NCBI GenBank assembly: GCA_964406375.1
Contig: CAYORM010000010.1
Span: 1 to 64,000 of the forward strand
Direction of reading: 5' to 3'
DNA from: CAYORM01 sp964406375
GTDB lineage: Bacteria; Pseudomonadota; Alphaproteobacteria; DSM-16000; Inquilinaceae
Length of the DNA stretch: 64,000 nucleotides
The notes beneath the pieces were generated by a model that was not told the DNA's origin, ran no database searches, and saw only the letters and a list, made by a program, of their open reading frames with translations. How positions within the stretch are numbered: the stretch's first letter is position 1; every line of letters starts with the position of its first letter. This document shows positions 1-7,600 of the stretch, one piece after another. Position numbers and translations under genes: made by a program.

Positions 1-66
1 GAGAAGCTCCGCGCCATGATGCCGTGGATCGCCAAGAACAAGCTGGTCGACAAGGCCCGCAACTGA
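1..66 (+). CDS. ilvC: C-terminal end of ketol-acid reductoisomerase (partial)
   Basis: Only the last 21 codons are in the window. The peptide ends in KLRAMMPWIAKNKLVDKARN followed by TGA. That tail closely resembles the conserved C-terminus of class I (short) ketol-acid reductoisomerases, which typically end in LRAMMPWIAANKLVDKxKN. The enzyme performs the second common step of valine and isoleucine synthesis in the cytoplasm. The identification rests on memory of the family tail alone, as none of the NADPH or Mg-binding parts are visible. A strong hairpin follows 7 nt after the stop, so this is the end of its transcript. Confidence 0.75.
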   Translation, partial: EKLRAMMPWIAKNKLVDKARN

Positions 67-72
67 GTACCG

Positions 73-117
73 GCGCCCGGGCGATCGCCAGCCATCCGGC
101 TGCGATCGCCCGGGCGC
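73..117 (+). terminator. Hairpin terminator after ilvC
   Basis: A perfect 16-bp inverted repeat (73-88 with 102-117, core CCCGGGCGATCGC) encloses a 13-nt loop that itself contains a 4-bp stem (90-93 with 98-101). It starts 7 nt after the ilvC stop. There is no clear U-tract, which is common in GC-rich genomes, so it may act with Rho or as a 3'-end stabiliser. Confidence 0.7.
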
Positions 118-287
118 GCCGCGCGGGGGCCGGTGCCGCACTGCGCGATAAACCGGCGCGCGCGTGACCGGCGGCTTGCCCGCCGTGATGAAATCGGCCA
201 GACCTGTTCGCGGCGTTCGTCCGCGTCGTGTCGGCCCTGGCGGGCACGTCCCGGCCCTTCGTTGACCAGGCCCCGCGAAGCCCCTCG

Positions 288-1853
288 ATGCCCGACGACA
301 TCTACGCGAGACGTCCCTCCCGCATCGACCCCCCGCGTGTCGAGCCGATCGCGCTCCGCTCCGCAGCCCCGCCGATCCCCGCCACGGCGGATTGGGGACG
401 GGGCCTCGCCGCCGCGCTGGCGACGCCGCGCGGCCAGCTCCTCTGCCTCGTCGCGCTCTTCGCAGCCGCCTTCGCCATCCGGCTCGGCCTCGGCCTGGCA
501 CTGCCGCGCTATCATCATCCCGACGAGCTCTTTCAGTATTACGAGCAGGCGTATCGGCTCGCCTTCGGCCAGGGCGTCGTGCCGTGGGAGTATCGCGAGG
601 GGATCCGGTCCTGGCTGCTGCCCGGCCTGCTCGCCGGGATCATGCGGATCTTCGAGCCCATCGGCGGGCCGGAAGCCTATTTCGTGGCCAGCCGGGCGCT
701 CTGGTCGGTATTGTCACTCACCATCATCGCCGTCGCCTTCCTCTGGGCGCGGCGCAGCGCCGGTCTGCTCGCAGGGGCGATGGCGGCGGCGATCACCGCC
801 TCCTGGTTCGAGCTCGTCTATTTCGCGCCGGCGGCGCTGACGGAATCGATCGCGACGGCACCGCTCTTCGCCGCCGCCTGGCTCGGTGCGACCGCCCGGC
901 CGGACGACCGGCGGCGCTTCCTTCTGATCGGCGTGCTGCTCGGTGCGGTCTTCATGGTGCGCTTCCATCTAGCGCCGGCGCTGCTGGTGGTGGCGGTGAT
1001 CGCCTGCGGGCGCGACCTGCGGCGCTGGCAGCCGCTGCTCCTCGGCGGCGCCTTGCCTCTGGCGGCGCTGGCGCTGCTCGACTGGGCGACGCTCGGCTGG
1101 CCGCTGCAGTCGGTCATCAAGAACTTCTGGGTCAACATCGTCGAGCAACGCAGCCACAAATACGGGGTGATGCCGGTCTCCTTCTACCTGGAGGCCTATT
1201 TCTGGAGCTGGTGGCTCTGGTGCATCCCGATGTTGGGCCTCGCCTGGCTCGGCGGCCGGGGGCGGCCGATGCTGTGGGCGGTGCCGGTGGCGATCGTGCT
1301 GTCGCACAGCCTCGTCGGCCACAAGGAATACCGCTTCGTCCTGCCGGCGCTGCCCTTCATCCTGGCCGTGGCGGCGATCGGCACGGCGCGGCTCGCCCGA
1401 TGGCTCTCGCGGCGGTTCGACCTGTCGCTCGCGGCAGTAGCGGTCGGGCTGGTGCTCATCTGGTGCGGCGTCTCGGCGGCATTGGCGACGCGTGGCGGCT
1501 GGATGCCGGAATGGCAGCGCTCCGGTCCGCAGATCGAGGCGACGGCCGCGCTCCATCACCGCGCGGATATATGCGGGCTCGGCGTCTTCCTGTCCTGGGG
1601 CGATTTCGCCGGCTATGTCGGCATGCATCGCGACGTGCCGGTGCTCTGGTCGCCCGATCCGGCGACGCTGGAGGGTGAGCGCGAGGCCTTCAACTACGTT
1701 CTCGGTCCACCCGAAGCACCGCTCGCGGCCGCATGGGGCTATGCGCTCGAGGAATGCTGGGGCGGGAACAGCTGCATCTGGCGCCGGGACGGCGGCTGTG
1801 CGCCGCCACAGGGGCACTTCATCAGCGAGGTGATGCGTGGTCTCGGCGACTGA
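288..1853 (+). CDS. GT22-family (Alg9/PIG-B-like) membrane glycosyltransferase
   Basis: Predicted polytopic inner-membrane GT-C glycosyltransferase of 521 residues. The acidic motif HPDELFQYYEQAYRLAFG lies soon after the first membrane segment, and REGIRSWLLPG and HKEYRF follow. HKEYRF is the signature of family GT22, whose eukaryotic members (ALG9, ALG12, PIG-B) transfer mannose from dolichol-phosphate-mannose. In bacteria the donor would be a polyprenyl-phosphate sugar and the acceptor an envelope glycan; both are inferred. About ten hydrophobic segments are visible. The frame is open from GTG 228, but ATG 288 starts the part that looks like protein and is preferred; neither start has a strong RBS. 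It stands alone between the ilvC hairpin and mreB. Confidence 0.72.
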   Translation: MPDDIYARRPSRIDPPRVEPIALRSAAPPIPATADWGRGLAAALATPRGQLLCLVALFAAAFAIRLGLGLALPRYHHPDELFQYYEQAYRLAFGQGVVPWEYREGIRSWLLPGLLAGIMRIFEPIGGPEAYFVASRALWSVLSLTIIAVAFLWARRSAGLLAGAMAAAITASWFELVYFAPAALTESIATAPLFAAAWLGATARPDDRRRFLLIGVLLGAVFMVRFHLAPALLVVAVIACGRDLRRWQPLLLGGALPLAALALLDWATLGWPLQSVIKNFWVNIVEQRSHKYGVMPVSFYLEAYFWSWWLWCIPMLGLAWLGGRGRPMLWAVPVAIVLSHSLVGHKEYRFVLPALPFILAVAAIGTARLARWLSRRFDLSLAAVAVGLVLIWCGVSAALATRGGWMPEWQRSGPQIEATAALHHRADICGLGVFLSWGDFAGYVGMHRDVPVLWSPDPATLEGEREAFNYVLGPPEAPLAAAWGYALEECWGGNSCIWRRDGGCAPPQGHFISEVMRGLGD

Positions 1854-1924
1854 GCCGCGGCGGGATGGCGCTTGAGTGCGCCGGTCCGCTGGTCTAAGCA
1901 GACCGACCATCGGGGACGCCGGCT

Positions 1925-1990
1925 GTCCTGCGCTCCCCGTCATGCTTGCCGCGCCGGACCCGGCTTGGGCCCGCGACCGGAGCGCAGGAC
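1925..1990. repeat. 12-bp perfect inverted repeat in the mreB leader
   Basis: GTCCTGCGCTCC (1925-1936) is matched exactly by GGAGCGCAGGAC (1979-1990), with a 42-nt GC-rich loop that can form smaller stems around GCCGGACCCGGC. It lies 26 nt upstream of the mreB start, so it would sit in the mreB 5' untranslated region or act as the terminator of the upstream glycosyltransferase gene. It could also be one copy of a dispersed palindromic repeat. I saw no second copy in the window. Confidence 0.6.
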
Positions 1991-2016
1991 GGACGCCCTG
2001 ACGATACGGCCATCGA

Positions 2017-3054
2017 ATGTTCAAATTCCTCGGTTTGCGACCGGCCGGCATGGCCATCGACCTCGGTACGGCGAACACTCTGGTCTATGTCCGGGGCCGG
2101 GGGATCGTGCTGAACGAGCCATCGGTCGTGGCGATCGCCACCGTCAAGGGGCGGCGGCAGGTGGTCGCCGTCGGTGACGAGGCCAAGCAGATGCTCGGCC
2201 GTACGCCGGGGAACATCCAGGCCATCCGGCCGCTGCGCGATGGCGTGATCGCCGATTTCGAGGTCGCCGAAGAGATGATCAAGCACTTCATCCGCAAGGC
2301 GCATCACCGCCGCGGCGGGGGGACGCCCGAGATCATCGTCGGTGGCCCCTCGGGCTCGCCCGCGGGCGAGCGCCGGGCCATCCAGGAATCGGCGGAGAGC
2401 GCCGGCGCCGGGCGTGGTCACCTGATCGAGGAGCCGATGGCGGCGGCGCTCGGCGCGGGGCTGCCGGTCACCGAGCCGACCGGCAGCATGGTGGTGGATA
2501 TCGGCGGCGGCACGACTGAGGTCGCCGTGCTGTCGCTCGGCGGCATCGTCTATTCGCGTTCGGTGCGGGTCGGCGGCGACAAGATGGACGAGGCGATCAT
2601 CGCCTTCATCCGGCGCAACCATAACCTTCTGATCGGCGAGGGCTCGGCCGAGCGGATCAAGATGGAGATCGGCTCCGCCGCCCCGCCGGAAGAGGGCGAG
2701 GGCCGCTTCATGGAGATCAAGGGCCGCGACCTGCTCAACGGCGTGCCCAAGGAGATCGTCATCTCCGAGCGGCAGATCGCCGAGAGCCTCGCCGAACCGG
2801 TCAGCGCCATCGTCGAGGCGGTCAAGGTGGCCCTCGAGCATACCGCGCCGGAACTCGCCGCCGACATCGTCGACAAGGGCATCGTGCTCACTGGCGGCGG
2901 CTCGCTGCTCTCCAATCTCGATCTCGTGCTGCGCCACGCAACCGGCCTTCCGGTGACCATCGCGGAGGATCCGCTGTCCTGCGTGGCGCTGGGGACGGGC
3001 CGGGCGCTCGACGAGTTCAAGACGCTCAAGCACGTCCTGACGAACATGTATTGA
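2017..3054 (+). CDS. mreB: Rod shape-determining actin homologue MreB
   Basis: 345 residues, the usual family length. MreB forms membrane-associated filaments that direct the elongasome. The actin-fold ATP-binding elements are present: phosphate-1 AIDLGTANT near residue 13, connect-1 EEPMAAALGAG near 138, phosphate-2 VVDIGGGTTEVAV near 158, and the adenosine motif GIVLTGGGSLL near 288. The segment from residue 101 to 135 is odd. Where relatives read IVCVPSGxTAVERRA and AGARRV, this reads IVGGPSGSPAGERRA and AGAGRG, with hydrophobic residues replaced by glycine in what should be a core strand. Flanking sequence is canonical. It is the first gene of mreBCD-mrdA. Confidence 0.96.
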   Translation: MFKFLGLRPAGMAIDLGTANTLVYVRGRGIVLNEPSVVAIATVKGRRQVVAVGDEAKQMLGRTPGNIQAIRPLRDGVIADFEVAEEMIKHFIRKAHHRRGGGTPEIIVGGPSGSPAGERRAIQESAESAGAGRGHLIEEPMAAALGAGLPVTEPTGSMVVDIGGGTTEVAVLSLGGIVYSRSVRVGGDKMDEAIIAFIRRNHNLLIGEGSAERIKMEIGSAAPPEEGEGRFMEIKGRDLLNGVPKEIVISERQIAESLAEPVSAIVEAVKVALEHTAPELAADIVDKGIVLTGGGSLLSNLDLVLRHATGLPVTIAEDPLSCVALGTGRALDEFKTLKHVLTNMY

Positions 3055-3172
3055 GCGGCGCCGACTCTCCTGTACCCTCCCTCCGAATCTGGTAGAACGG
3101 ACCCGTCGGCTGCCGCAGCGCACCGACCGGCGACCCGTTCTCACCCTCGACGCCATGCAGGAAGGGGTGTCC

Positions 3173-4045
3173 GTGAACCTTCGCAGCCGTCCCGTCGTCC
3201 GTATCGCCGCGCTGCGTGCCGTCTCACACCGATTCTCCTTTGCTGTTCTTGGGTTGCTAGGCATTGCTCTACTGATCGTGGAGCGGACTGACGCGATCTC
3301 GACCGACGGGCTGCGCACCCGTGTCACCGATGCGGTGGCACCGATCCTCGACGCGCTGTCGCGGCCCGCGGCTTCCGTTGGGGAGATCGTCAACGAAGTT
3401 CAGACGCTGGTCGAGATTCGTGCCGAAAATGCCCGGCTGCGTGAGGAAATCGCCGCGCTCCGTCAGTTCCAGGACGTCGCCTTCCGGCTCGAGGCCGAGA
3501 ACCTCACCCTGCGCACCCTGCTGAACTACACGCCGGACTGGTCGCACTCCTTCGTCACCGCGCGGGTGATCGGCGACAATACCGGCGCCTTCGTACGCAG
3601 CCTGACGATCAATCTCGGTGCGGTGAACGGCATAGCCGACGGCCAGGCGGCGATGGGCGGGCGCGGCCTTCTGGGACGGGTCGTGCAGACCGGGGAGCGC
3701 TCGGCACGCATCCTGCTGCTGACCGATTTCAATTTCCGCGTTCCGGTCGTGATCGAGCGGACCGGCCAGCCGGCCATCCTGGGCGGCGACAACACCGAAC
3801 GGCCACGGCTGCTCTATCTGCCGCCCGATGCGTCCATCCGGGTCGGCGACCGCGTGGTGACCTCGGGTGAGGGCGGGCTTTTCCCGCCCGGCCTGCCGGT
3901 GGGGACGGTGGCCCAGCAGACCGACGGGGCGATCCGCGTCGATCCGTTCGAAGCGCTCGACGTGGTCTCTTTCGTGAAGATCGTCGACTTCCACCAGACC
4001 GGCGACCAGATCGCGATGGAGATGGCGCGCGGCTTCCTGCGGTGA
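3173..4045 (+). CDS. mreC: Rod shape-determining protein MreC
   Basis: 290 residues from GTG 3173, which is preceded by AGGAAGGGG at good spacing. An in-frame ATG at 3155 would place that Shine-Dalgarno inside the gene, so it is rejected. A single N-terminal membrane helix (about residues 18-38) is followed by a coiled coil (about 75-115, EIRAENARLREEIAALRQ) and the two beta-barrel domains of periplasmic MreC, including GRGLLGRVV and GDRVVTSGEGGLFPPGLPVG. MreC links MreB filaments and MreD to the penicillin-binding protein PBP2 in the periplasm. It lies 118 bases after mreB and 7 before mreD, in the usual order. Confidence 0.95.
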   Translation: MNLRSRPVVRIAALRAVSHRFSFAVLGLLGIALLIVERTDAISTDGLRTRVTDAVAPILDALSRPAASVGEIVNEVQTLVEIRAENARLREEIAALRQFQDVAFRLEAENLTLRTLLNYTPDWSHSFVTARVIGDNTGAFVRSLTINLGAVNGIADGQAAMGGRGLLGRVVQTGERSARILLLTDFNFRVPVVIERTGQPAILGGDNTERPRLLYLPPDASIRVGDRVVTSGEGGLFPPGLPVGTVAQQTDGAIRVDPFEALDVVSFVKIVDFHQTGDQIAMEMARGFLR

Positions 4046-4052
4046 CGGCGCG

Positions 4053-4568
4053 ATGACGACGCCCGTCCTGCAATGGCTCGACAATGCCGCCCGCCATGTC
4101 GCGCCGGGCGCCGTGACGCTGTTCACCGTGATGATCGGCGTCGTGCCGACCGACATCCCCTATCTCGGCCTCGTCGCACCCGCGCTGCCGCTGACGGCGA
4201 TCTTCTACTGGGTCGTCCACCGCCCCGACCTGATGCCGCGGCTGCTCGTCTTCCTGGTCGGGCTGTTCGAGGATGTGCTGACGGCCGCGCCGATCGGCCT
4301 GCATGCGCTCCTGTTCCTCTTGCTCCATGCCGGCGTCCTGGCCGAGCGCCGCTTCCTTCTGGGCAAGCCCTTCCCGGTCGTCTGGCTCGGCTTCGCCGCT
4401 GCGATGCTGGCCATCTCCGCCGCGGAATGGCTGCTGGTCTCGCTCTATCTGCTCTGGCCCGCGGCGGTGGGGGCGCTGCTCGTCCACGCCCTGCTGACGA
4501 TCAGCCTTTTCCCCGCCATCGCCTGGGTCTACATCCAGATCCACCGGGGCTTCCTGAGCGCGGACTGA
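4053..4568 (+). CDS. mreD: Rod shape-determining protein MreD
   Basis: 171 residues with five hydrophobic segments, the normal size and build for MreD, an inner-membrane scaffold of the elongasome. The motif GLFEDVLTAAPIGLHALLFLL matches the family's conserved G-x-x-x-D-x-x-x-x-x-P-x-G core. It begins 7 nt after the mreC stop and is followed by mrdA 3 nt after its own stop, so translation is probably coupled. Identification relies on position as well as sequence, because MreD is poorly conserved. Confidence 0.92.
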   Translation: MTTPVLQWLDNAARHVAPGAVTLFTVMIGVVPTDIPYLGLVAPALPLTAIFYWVVHRPDLMPRLLVFLVGLFEDVLTAAPIGLHALLFLLLHAGVLAERRFLLGKPFPVVWLGFAAAMLAISAAEWLLVSLYLLWPAAVGALLVHALLTISLFPAIAWVYIQIHRGFLSAD

Positions 4569-4571
4569 CCG

Positions 4572-6443
4572 ATGGCGGGCATTGACCGCGACACTGACCG
4601 GCAGCGGATGCTGACGCGCCGCGTCGCGATCCTGGGTGGATTGAAGCTCGGCCTGTTCGGGCTGTTGGGGGCGCGCCTCTACTATCTGCAGGTCGTCGAC
4701 GGCGACCGATACACTGTCCTGGCCGAGGAGAACCGCATCAGCCTGCGGCTGATCGCACCCTCACGCGGCCCCATCACCGACCGTTTCGGCGTGCCGCTGG
4801 CGATCAACGACCAGAATTTTCGTGTCGTCCTGGTGGCGGAGGAGGCGACCGGCGGGGTCGAGTCGGTGCTGCAGAAGCTGCAGACCGTGGTCCCCCTGTC
4901 GGAGGACGATCTGCAGCGGGTCAGACGCGACATCGAGAGGCGGCGGGCCTTCGTGCCGATCACGGTGCAGGAGAATCTGAGCTGGGATCAGGTCGCCTGG
5001 ATCGAGGTCAATGCGCCGGAGATGCCCGGCCTCGCGATCGAGGTGGGCGAGGTGCGGCGCTACCCCTTCGCGCGGTCGACCGGCCATGTCGTCGGCTATG
5101 TCGGCGCGGTGTCGGAATCCGAGCTCAACGGCGATCCGGTGCTGACGCTGCCGGGATTCAAGATCGGCAAGACCGGGGTGGAGCGTCAGCACGATCTCGA
5201 GTTGCGCGGGTCGGCGGGGCGCTCGCAGGTCGAGGTCAATGCCGTCGGGCGGGTGATCCGCGAGCTCGACCGCATCGAGGGGCGGCCGGGCAGCGAGGTG
5301 CAGCTCACCATCGATATCGGCCTGCAGGAATACATCCAGCAGCGGCTCGAGACCGAGTTCAGCGCCGCGGCCGTCGTGATGGACGTGCATCGCGGCGATG
5401 TGCTCGCACTCGTCTCCCATCCGGGCTTCGACCCCAACCTCTTCCCCGGCGGCATCTCGAGCGCCGATTGGCGGCGGCTGGTCGATGATCCCTACGGCGT
5501 CCTCAACAACAAGGCGATCAGCGGCGAATATGCGCCGGGGTCGACCTTCAAGATGATCGTCGCCGCGATGGCGCTGGAGGAGGGGGAGGCCTCGCCCGAT
5601 CAGACCGTCTGGTGCCCCGGGCACATGGATCTGGGCAATCACCGCTTCCATTGCTGGCGACGCGGTGGACACGGGCGGATCGCGCTGGTCGATGCGCTCG
5701 CGCAATCCTGCGACGTCTATTTCTACGAGATGGCGAGACGCCTCGGCATCGACCGCATCGCCGAGGCGGCGCGGCGTTTCGGGCTCGGCCACCGGCTGAA
5801 CATCGACCTGCCGGCCGAGCGCGCCGGGATCATGCCCGATCGCGAATGGAAGCGCCGGCGCTTCGACGCCGCCTGGCAGCAGGGTGAGACGCTGATCGCG
5901 GCGATCGGCCAGGGCTATGTGCTGGCGACGCCCCTGCAGCTCGCGACCATGACCGCCCGGCTGGTGAATGGCGGTCGGGCGGTCCTGCCGCGGATCACCG
6001 CATCGATCGGCGGTCTGCCGACGGCGCCGGCGAGCGAATATCCGCCGATCGGCTTCTCGCAGGGTTCGCTCGACTATGCCGTGGCGGGAATGGCGCGGGT
6101 GATGACGCATGGCACCGCGCGCTCGTCCCAGATCCCGATCGCCGGGCTCGAGATGGGTGGCAAGACCGGCACGAGCCAGGTGCGGCGGATCACGATGGCG
6201 GAGCGGTCGGCGGGGCTCAACCCGTCATCCTGGCCCTGGGAGCATCGCGACCACGCCCTCTTCGTCGGCTTCGCGCCGCTGGCCGCGCCGCGCTACGCCT
6301 GCGCCGTGGTCGTCGAGCATGGCGGTGGCGGCAGCAGCGTCGCCGCGCCGATCGCCCGGGACATTCTCCAGGAGTGCCAACTCCGCGAATCCGGGCGGGC
6401 GGTCGCGGCCCGGTCCGGGATGGGTCTCGGCCCGACCGGCTGA
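4572..6443 (+). CDS. mrdA: Penicillin-binding protein 2 (elongation transpeptidase)
   Basis: 623 residues, typical of PBP2. An N-terminal membrane anchor (about 19-40) is followed by the pedestal domain (APSRGPITDRFGVPLA) and a periplasmic transpeptidase domain. All three active-site motifs are visible: S324-TFK (nucleophile Ser324, Lys327), S379-CD in place of the common SxN, and K531-TGTSQ. It cross-links lateral-wall peptidoglycan with the SEDS glycosyltransferase RodA and is activated by MreC. The gene is 3 nt after mreD. The usual next gene, rodA, is absent here, and the following genes belong to a sugar importer behind their own promoter-like region. Confidence 0.96.
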   Translation: MAGIDRDTDRQRMLTRRVAILGGLKLGLFGLLGARLYYLQVVDGDRYTVLAEENRISLRLIAPSRGPITDRFGVPLAINDQNFRVVLVAEEATGGVESVLQKLQTVVPLSEDDLQRVRRDIERRRAFVPITVQENLSWDQVAWIEVNAPEMPGLAIEVGEVRRYPFARSTGHVVGYVGAVSESELNGDPVLTLPGFKIGKTGVERQHDLELRGSAGRSQVEVNAVGRVIRELDRIEGRPGSEVQLTIDIGLQEYIQQRLETEFSAAAVVMDVHRGDVLALVSHPGFDPNLFPGGISSADWRRLVDDPYGVLNNKAISGEYAPGSTFKMIVAAMALEEGEASPDQTVWCPGHMDLGNHRFHCWRRGGHGRIALVDALAQSCDVYFYEMARRLGIDRIAEAARRFGLGHRLNIDLPAERAGIMPDREWKRRRFDAAWQQGETLIAAIGQGYVLATPLQLATMTARLVNGGRAVLPRITASIGGLPTAPASEYPPIGFSQGSLDYAVAGMARVMTHGTARSSQIPIAGLEMGGKTGTSQVRRITMAERSAGLNPSSWPWEHRDHALFVGFAPLAAPRYACAVVVEHGGGGSSVAAPIARDILQECQLRESGRAVAARSGMGLGPTG

Positions 6444-6461
6444 CCCGACTGCCGGCCGGAT

Positions 6462-6539
6462 ATCGTATTGACAGAGCGATTAAGTACGATCATCTAGGGC
6501 CATCATCGGATTGTGACGGAGCCGGTCCGCGACCGGACC
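6462..6539 (+). promoter_or_regulatory. Putative promoter and leader of the first sugar ABC operon
   Basis: A striking A+T-rich patch lies between mrdA and the binding-protein gene. TTGACA (6468-6473) is a consensus -35; 17 nt later CATCTA (6491-6496) could be a weak -10. The same patch holds the inverted repeat ATCGTA (6462-6467) / TACGAT (6485-6490) across the spacer, a plausible operator. A 6-bp hairpin (GGTCCG 6524-6529 / CGGACC 6534-6539) follows in the presumed leader. A GGAGG at 6581 serves the first gene. Confidence 0.45.
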
Positions 6540-6593
6540 CGAAACGATCCGGGATCGCGCGCCGCAGGCGCGCCCATACGGGAGGACTCAAGG

Positions 6594-7583
6594 ATGTCAC
6601 GCAGTCGCTACTTCGCGTCCGCCTGCGGTCTGGCATTGGCCGGGATAGCCTTTGCCGCCATGCCCTCGACGGCGCAGGCCCAGGATGAACTCGTCATCGG
6701 CGCCATCTATCTCGACGCGCAGGGCTTTTATGCCGGCGTCCGGAAGGGCGTGCAGCTCGAGGCCGCCGATCTCGGCATGGATCTCAGCATCATCGAGACG
6801 AACGCTCAGGGTGACGCCTCGAAAGAGAGCTCCTTCATCAACACGCTCGTCTCGGCAGATGTCGATGCGATCATCCTGTCGGCCGTCTCCGCCGATGGCT
6901 CGGTCCGCGCGATCCGCAACGCGCATGAGGCCGGCATCCCGGTCGTCTGTTACAACACCTGCATCAACGAAGCCGACATGGCCGAATACGTCTACGCGTA
7001 TGCGGTCGGCGATCCCTTCGATTTCGGCTACAAGCTGGGCGTTGCCGCGGCCGAGTACTTCATCGAGGCCGGTATCACCGAGCCGAAGATCGGCGTGCTG
7101 AACTGCGAGTTCGTCGAGGTCTGCGTGCAGCGCCGGCTCGGCTTCGAGCAGGCGCTGAGCGAGAAGGTGCCGGGCTACGAGATCGTCGCCAACCAGGAAG
7201 GCACGATCCTCGACAATGCCATCTCGGTCGGCGAGACGATCCTTGCCGCCCATCCCGACCTCGACGCCTTCTTCGGCGAGTCGGGCGGGGCGTCGCTCGG
7301 TGCCGTGCGTGCCGTGCGCAATGCCGGTCGGGTCGGCGAGGTGGTGGTCTTCGGCAGCGACATGACGACCGAGATCGCTATGGAGCTGATCGACAATTCG
7401 ATCCTCAAGGCCGAGGTCGATGTCTCGGGGCAGGGCCTCGGGCGTCTGGCGCTCCAGCAGGCGGTCAATGCGGTGCAGGGCGTCGAGGCGGCCGATCTGA
7501 TCGTGCCGATCGAGATCGATCTCTACACCACGCCGGAGCAGGCGCAGGCGTGGATCGACACGCATCCCGACGGGCTGCCCTGA
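6594..7583 (+). CDS. CUT2-type sugar ABC transporter periplasmic binding protein
   Basis: 329 residues from ATG 6594 with GGAGG ten bases upstream. An upstream in-frame ATG at 6513 is rejected because it precedes the signal peptide by a non-protein-like stretch. The signal peptide ends at STAQA-QDEL. The mature part is a RbsB-like Peripla_BP_4 protein that opens with VIGAIYLDAQGFYAGVRKG and continues with repeated beta-alpha units typical of ribose/xylose-class receptors. It should deliver a monosaccharide or polyol to the ATPase and permease encoded next. The substrate cannot be read from the sequence; the oxidative enzymes downstream suggest one that is oxidised without prior phosphorylation. 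Confidence 0.88.
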   Translation: MSRSRYFASACGLALAGIAFAAMPSTAQAQDELVIGAIYLDAQGFYAGVRKGVQLEAADLGMDLSIIETNAQGDASKESSFINTLVSADVDAIILSAVSADGSVRAIRNAHEAGIPVVCYNTCINEADMAEYVYAYAVGDPFDFGYKLGVAAAEYFIEAGITEPKIGVLNCEFVEVCVQRRLGFEQALSEKVPGYEIVANQEGTILDNAISVGETILAAHPDLDAFFGESGGASLGAVRAVRNAGRVGEVVVFGSDMTTEIAMELIDNSILKAEVDVSGQGLGRLALQQAVNAVQGVEAADLIVPIEIDLYTTPEQAQAWIDTHPDGLP

Positions 7584-7600
7584 TCGACGGCCCGCGCCGG

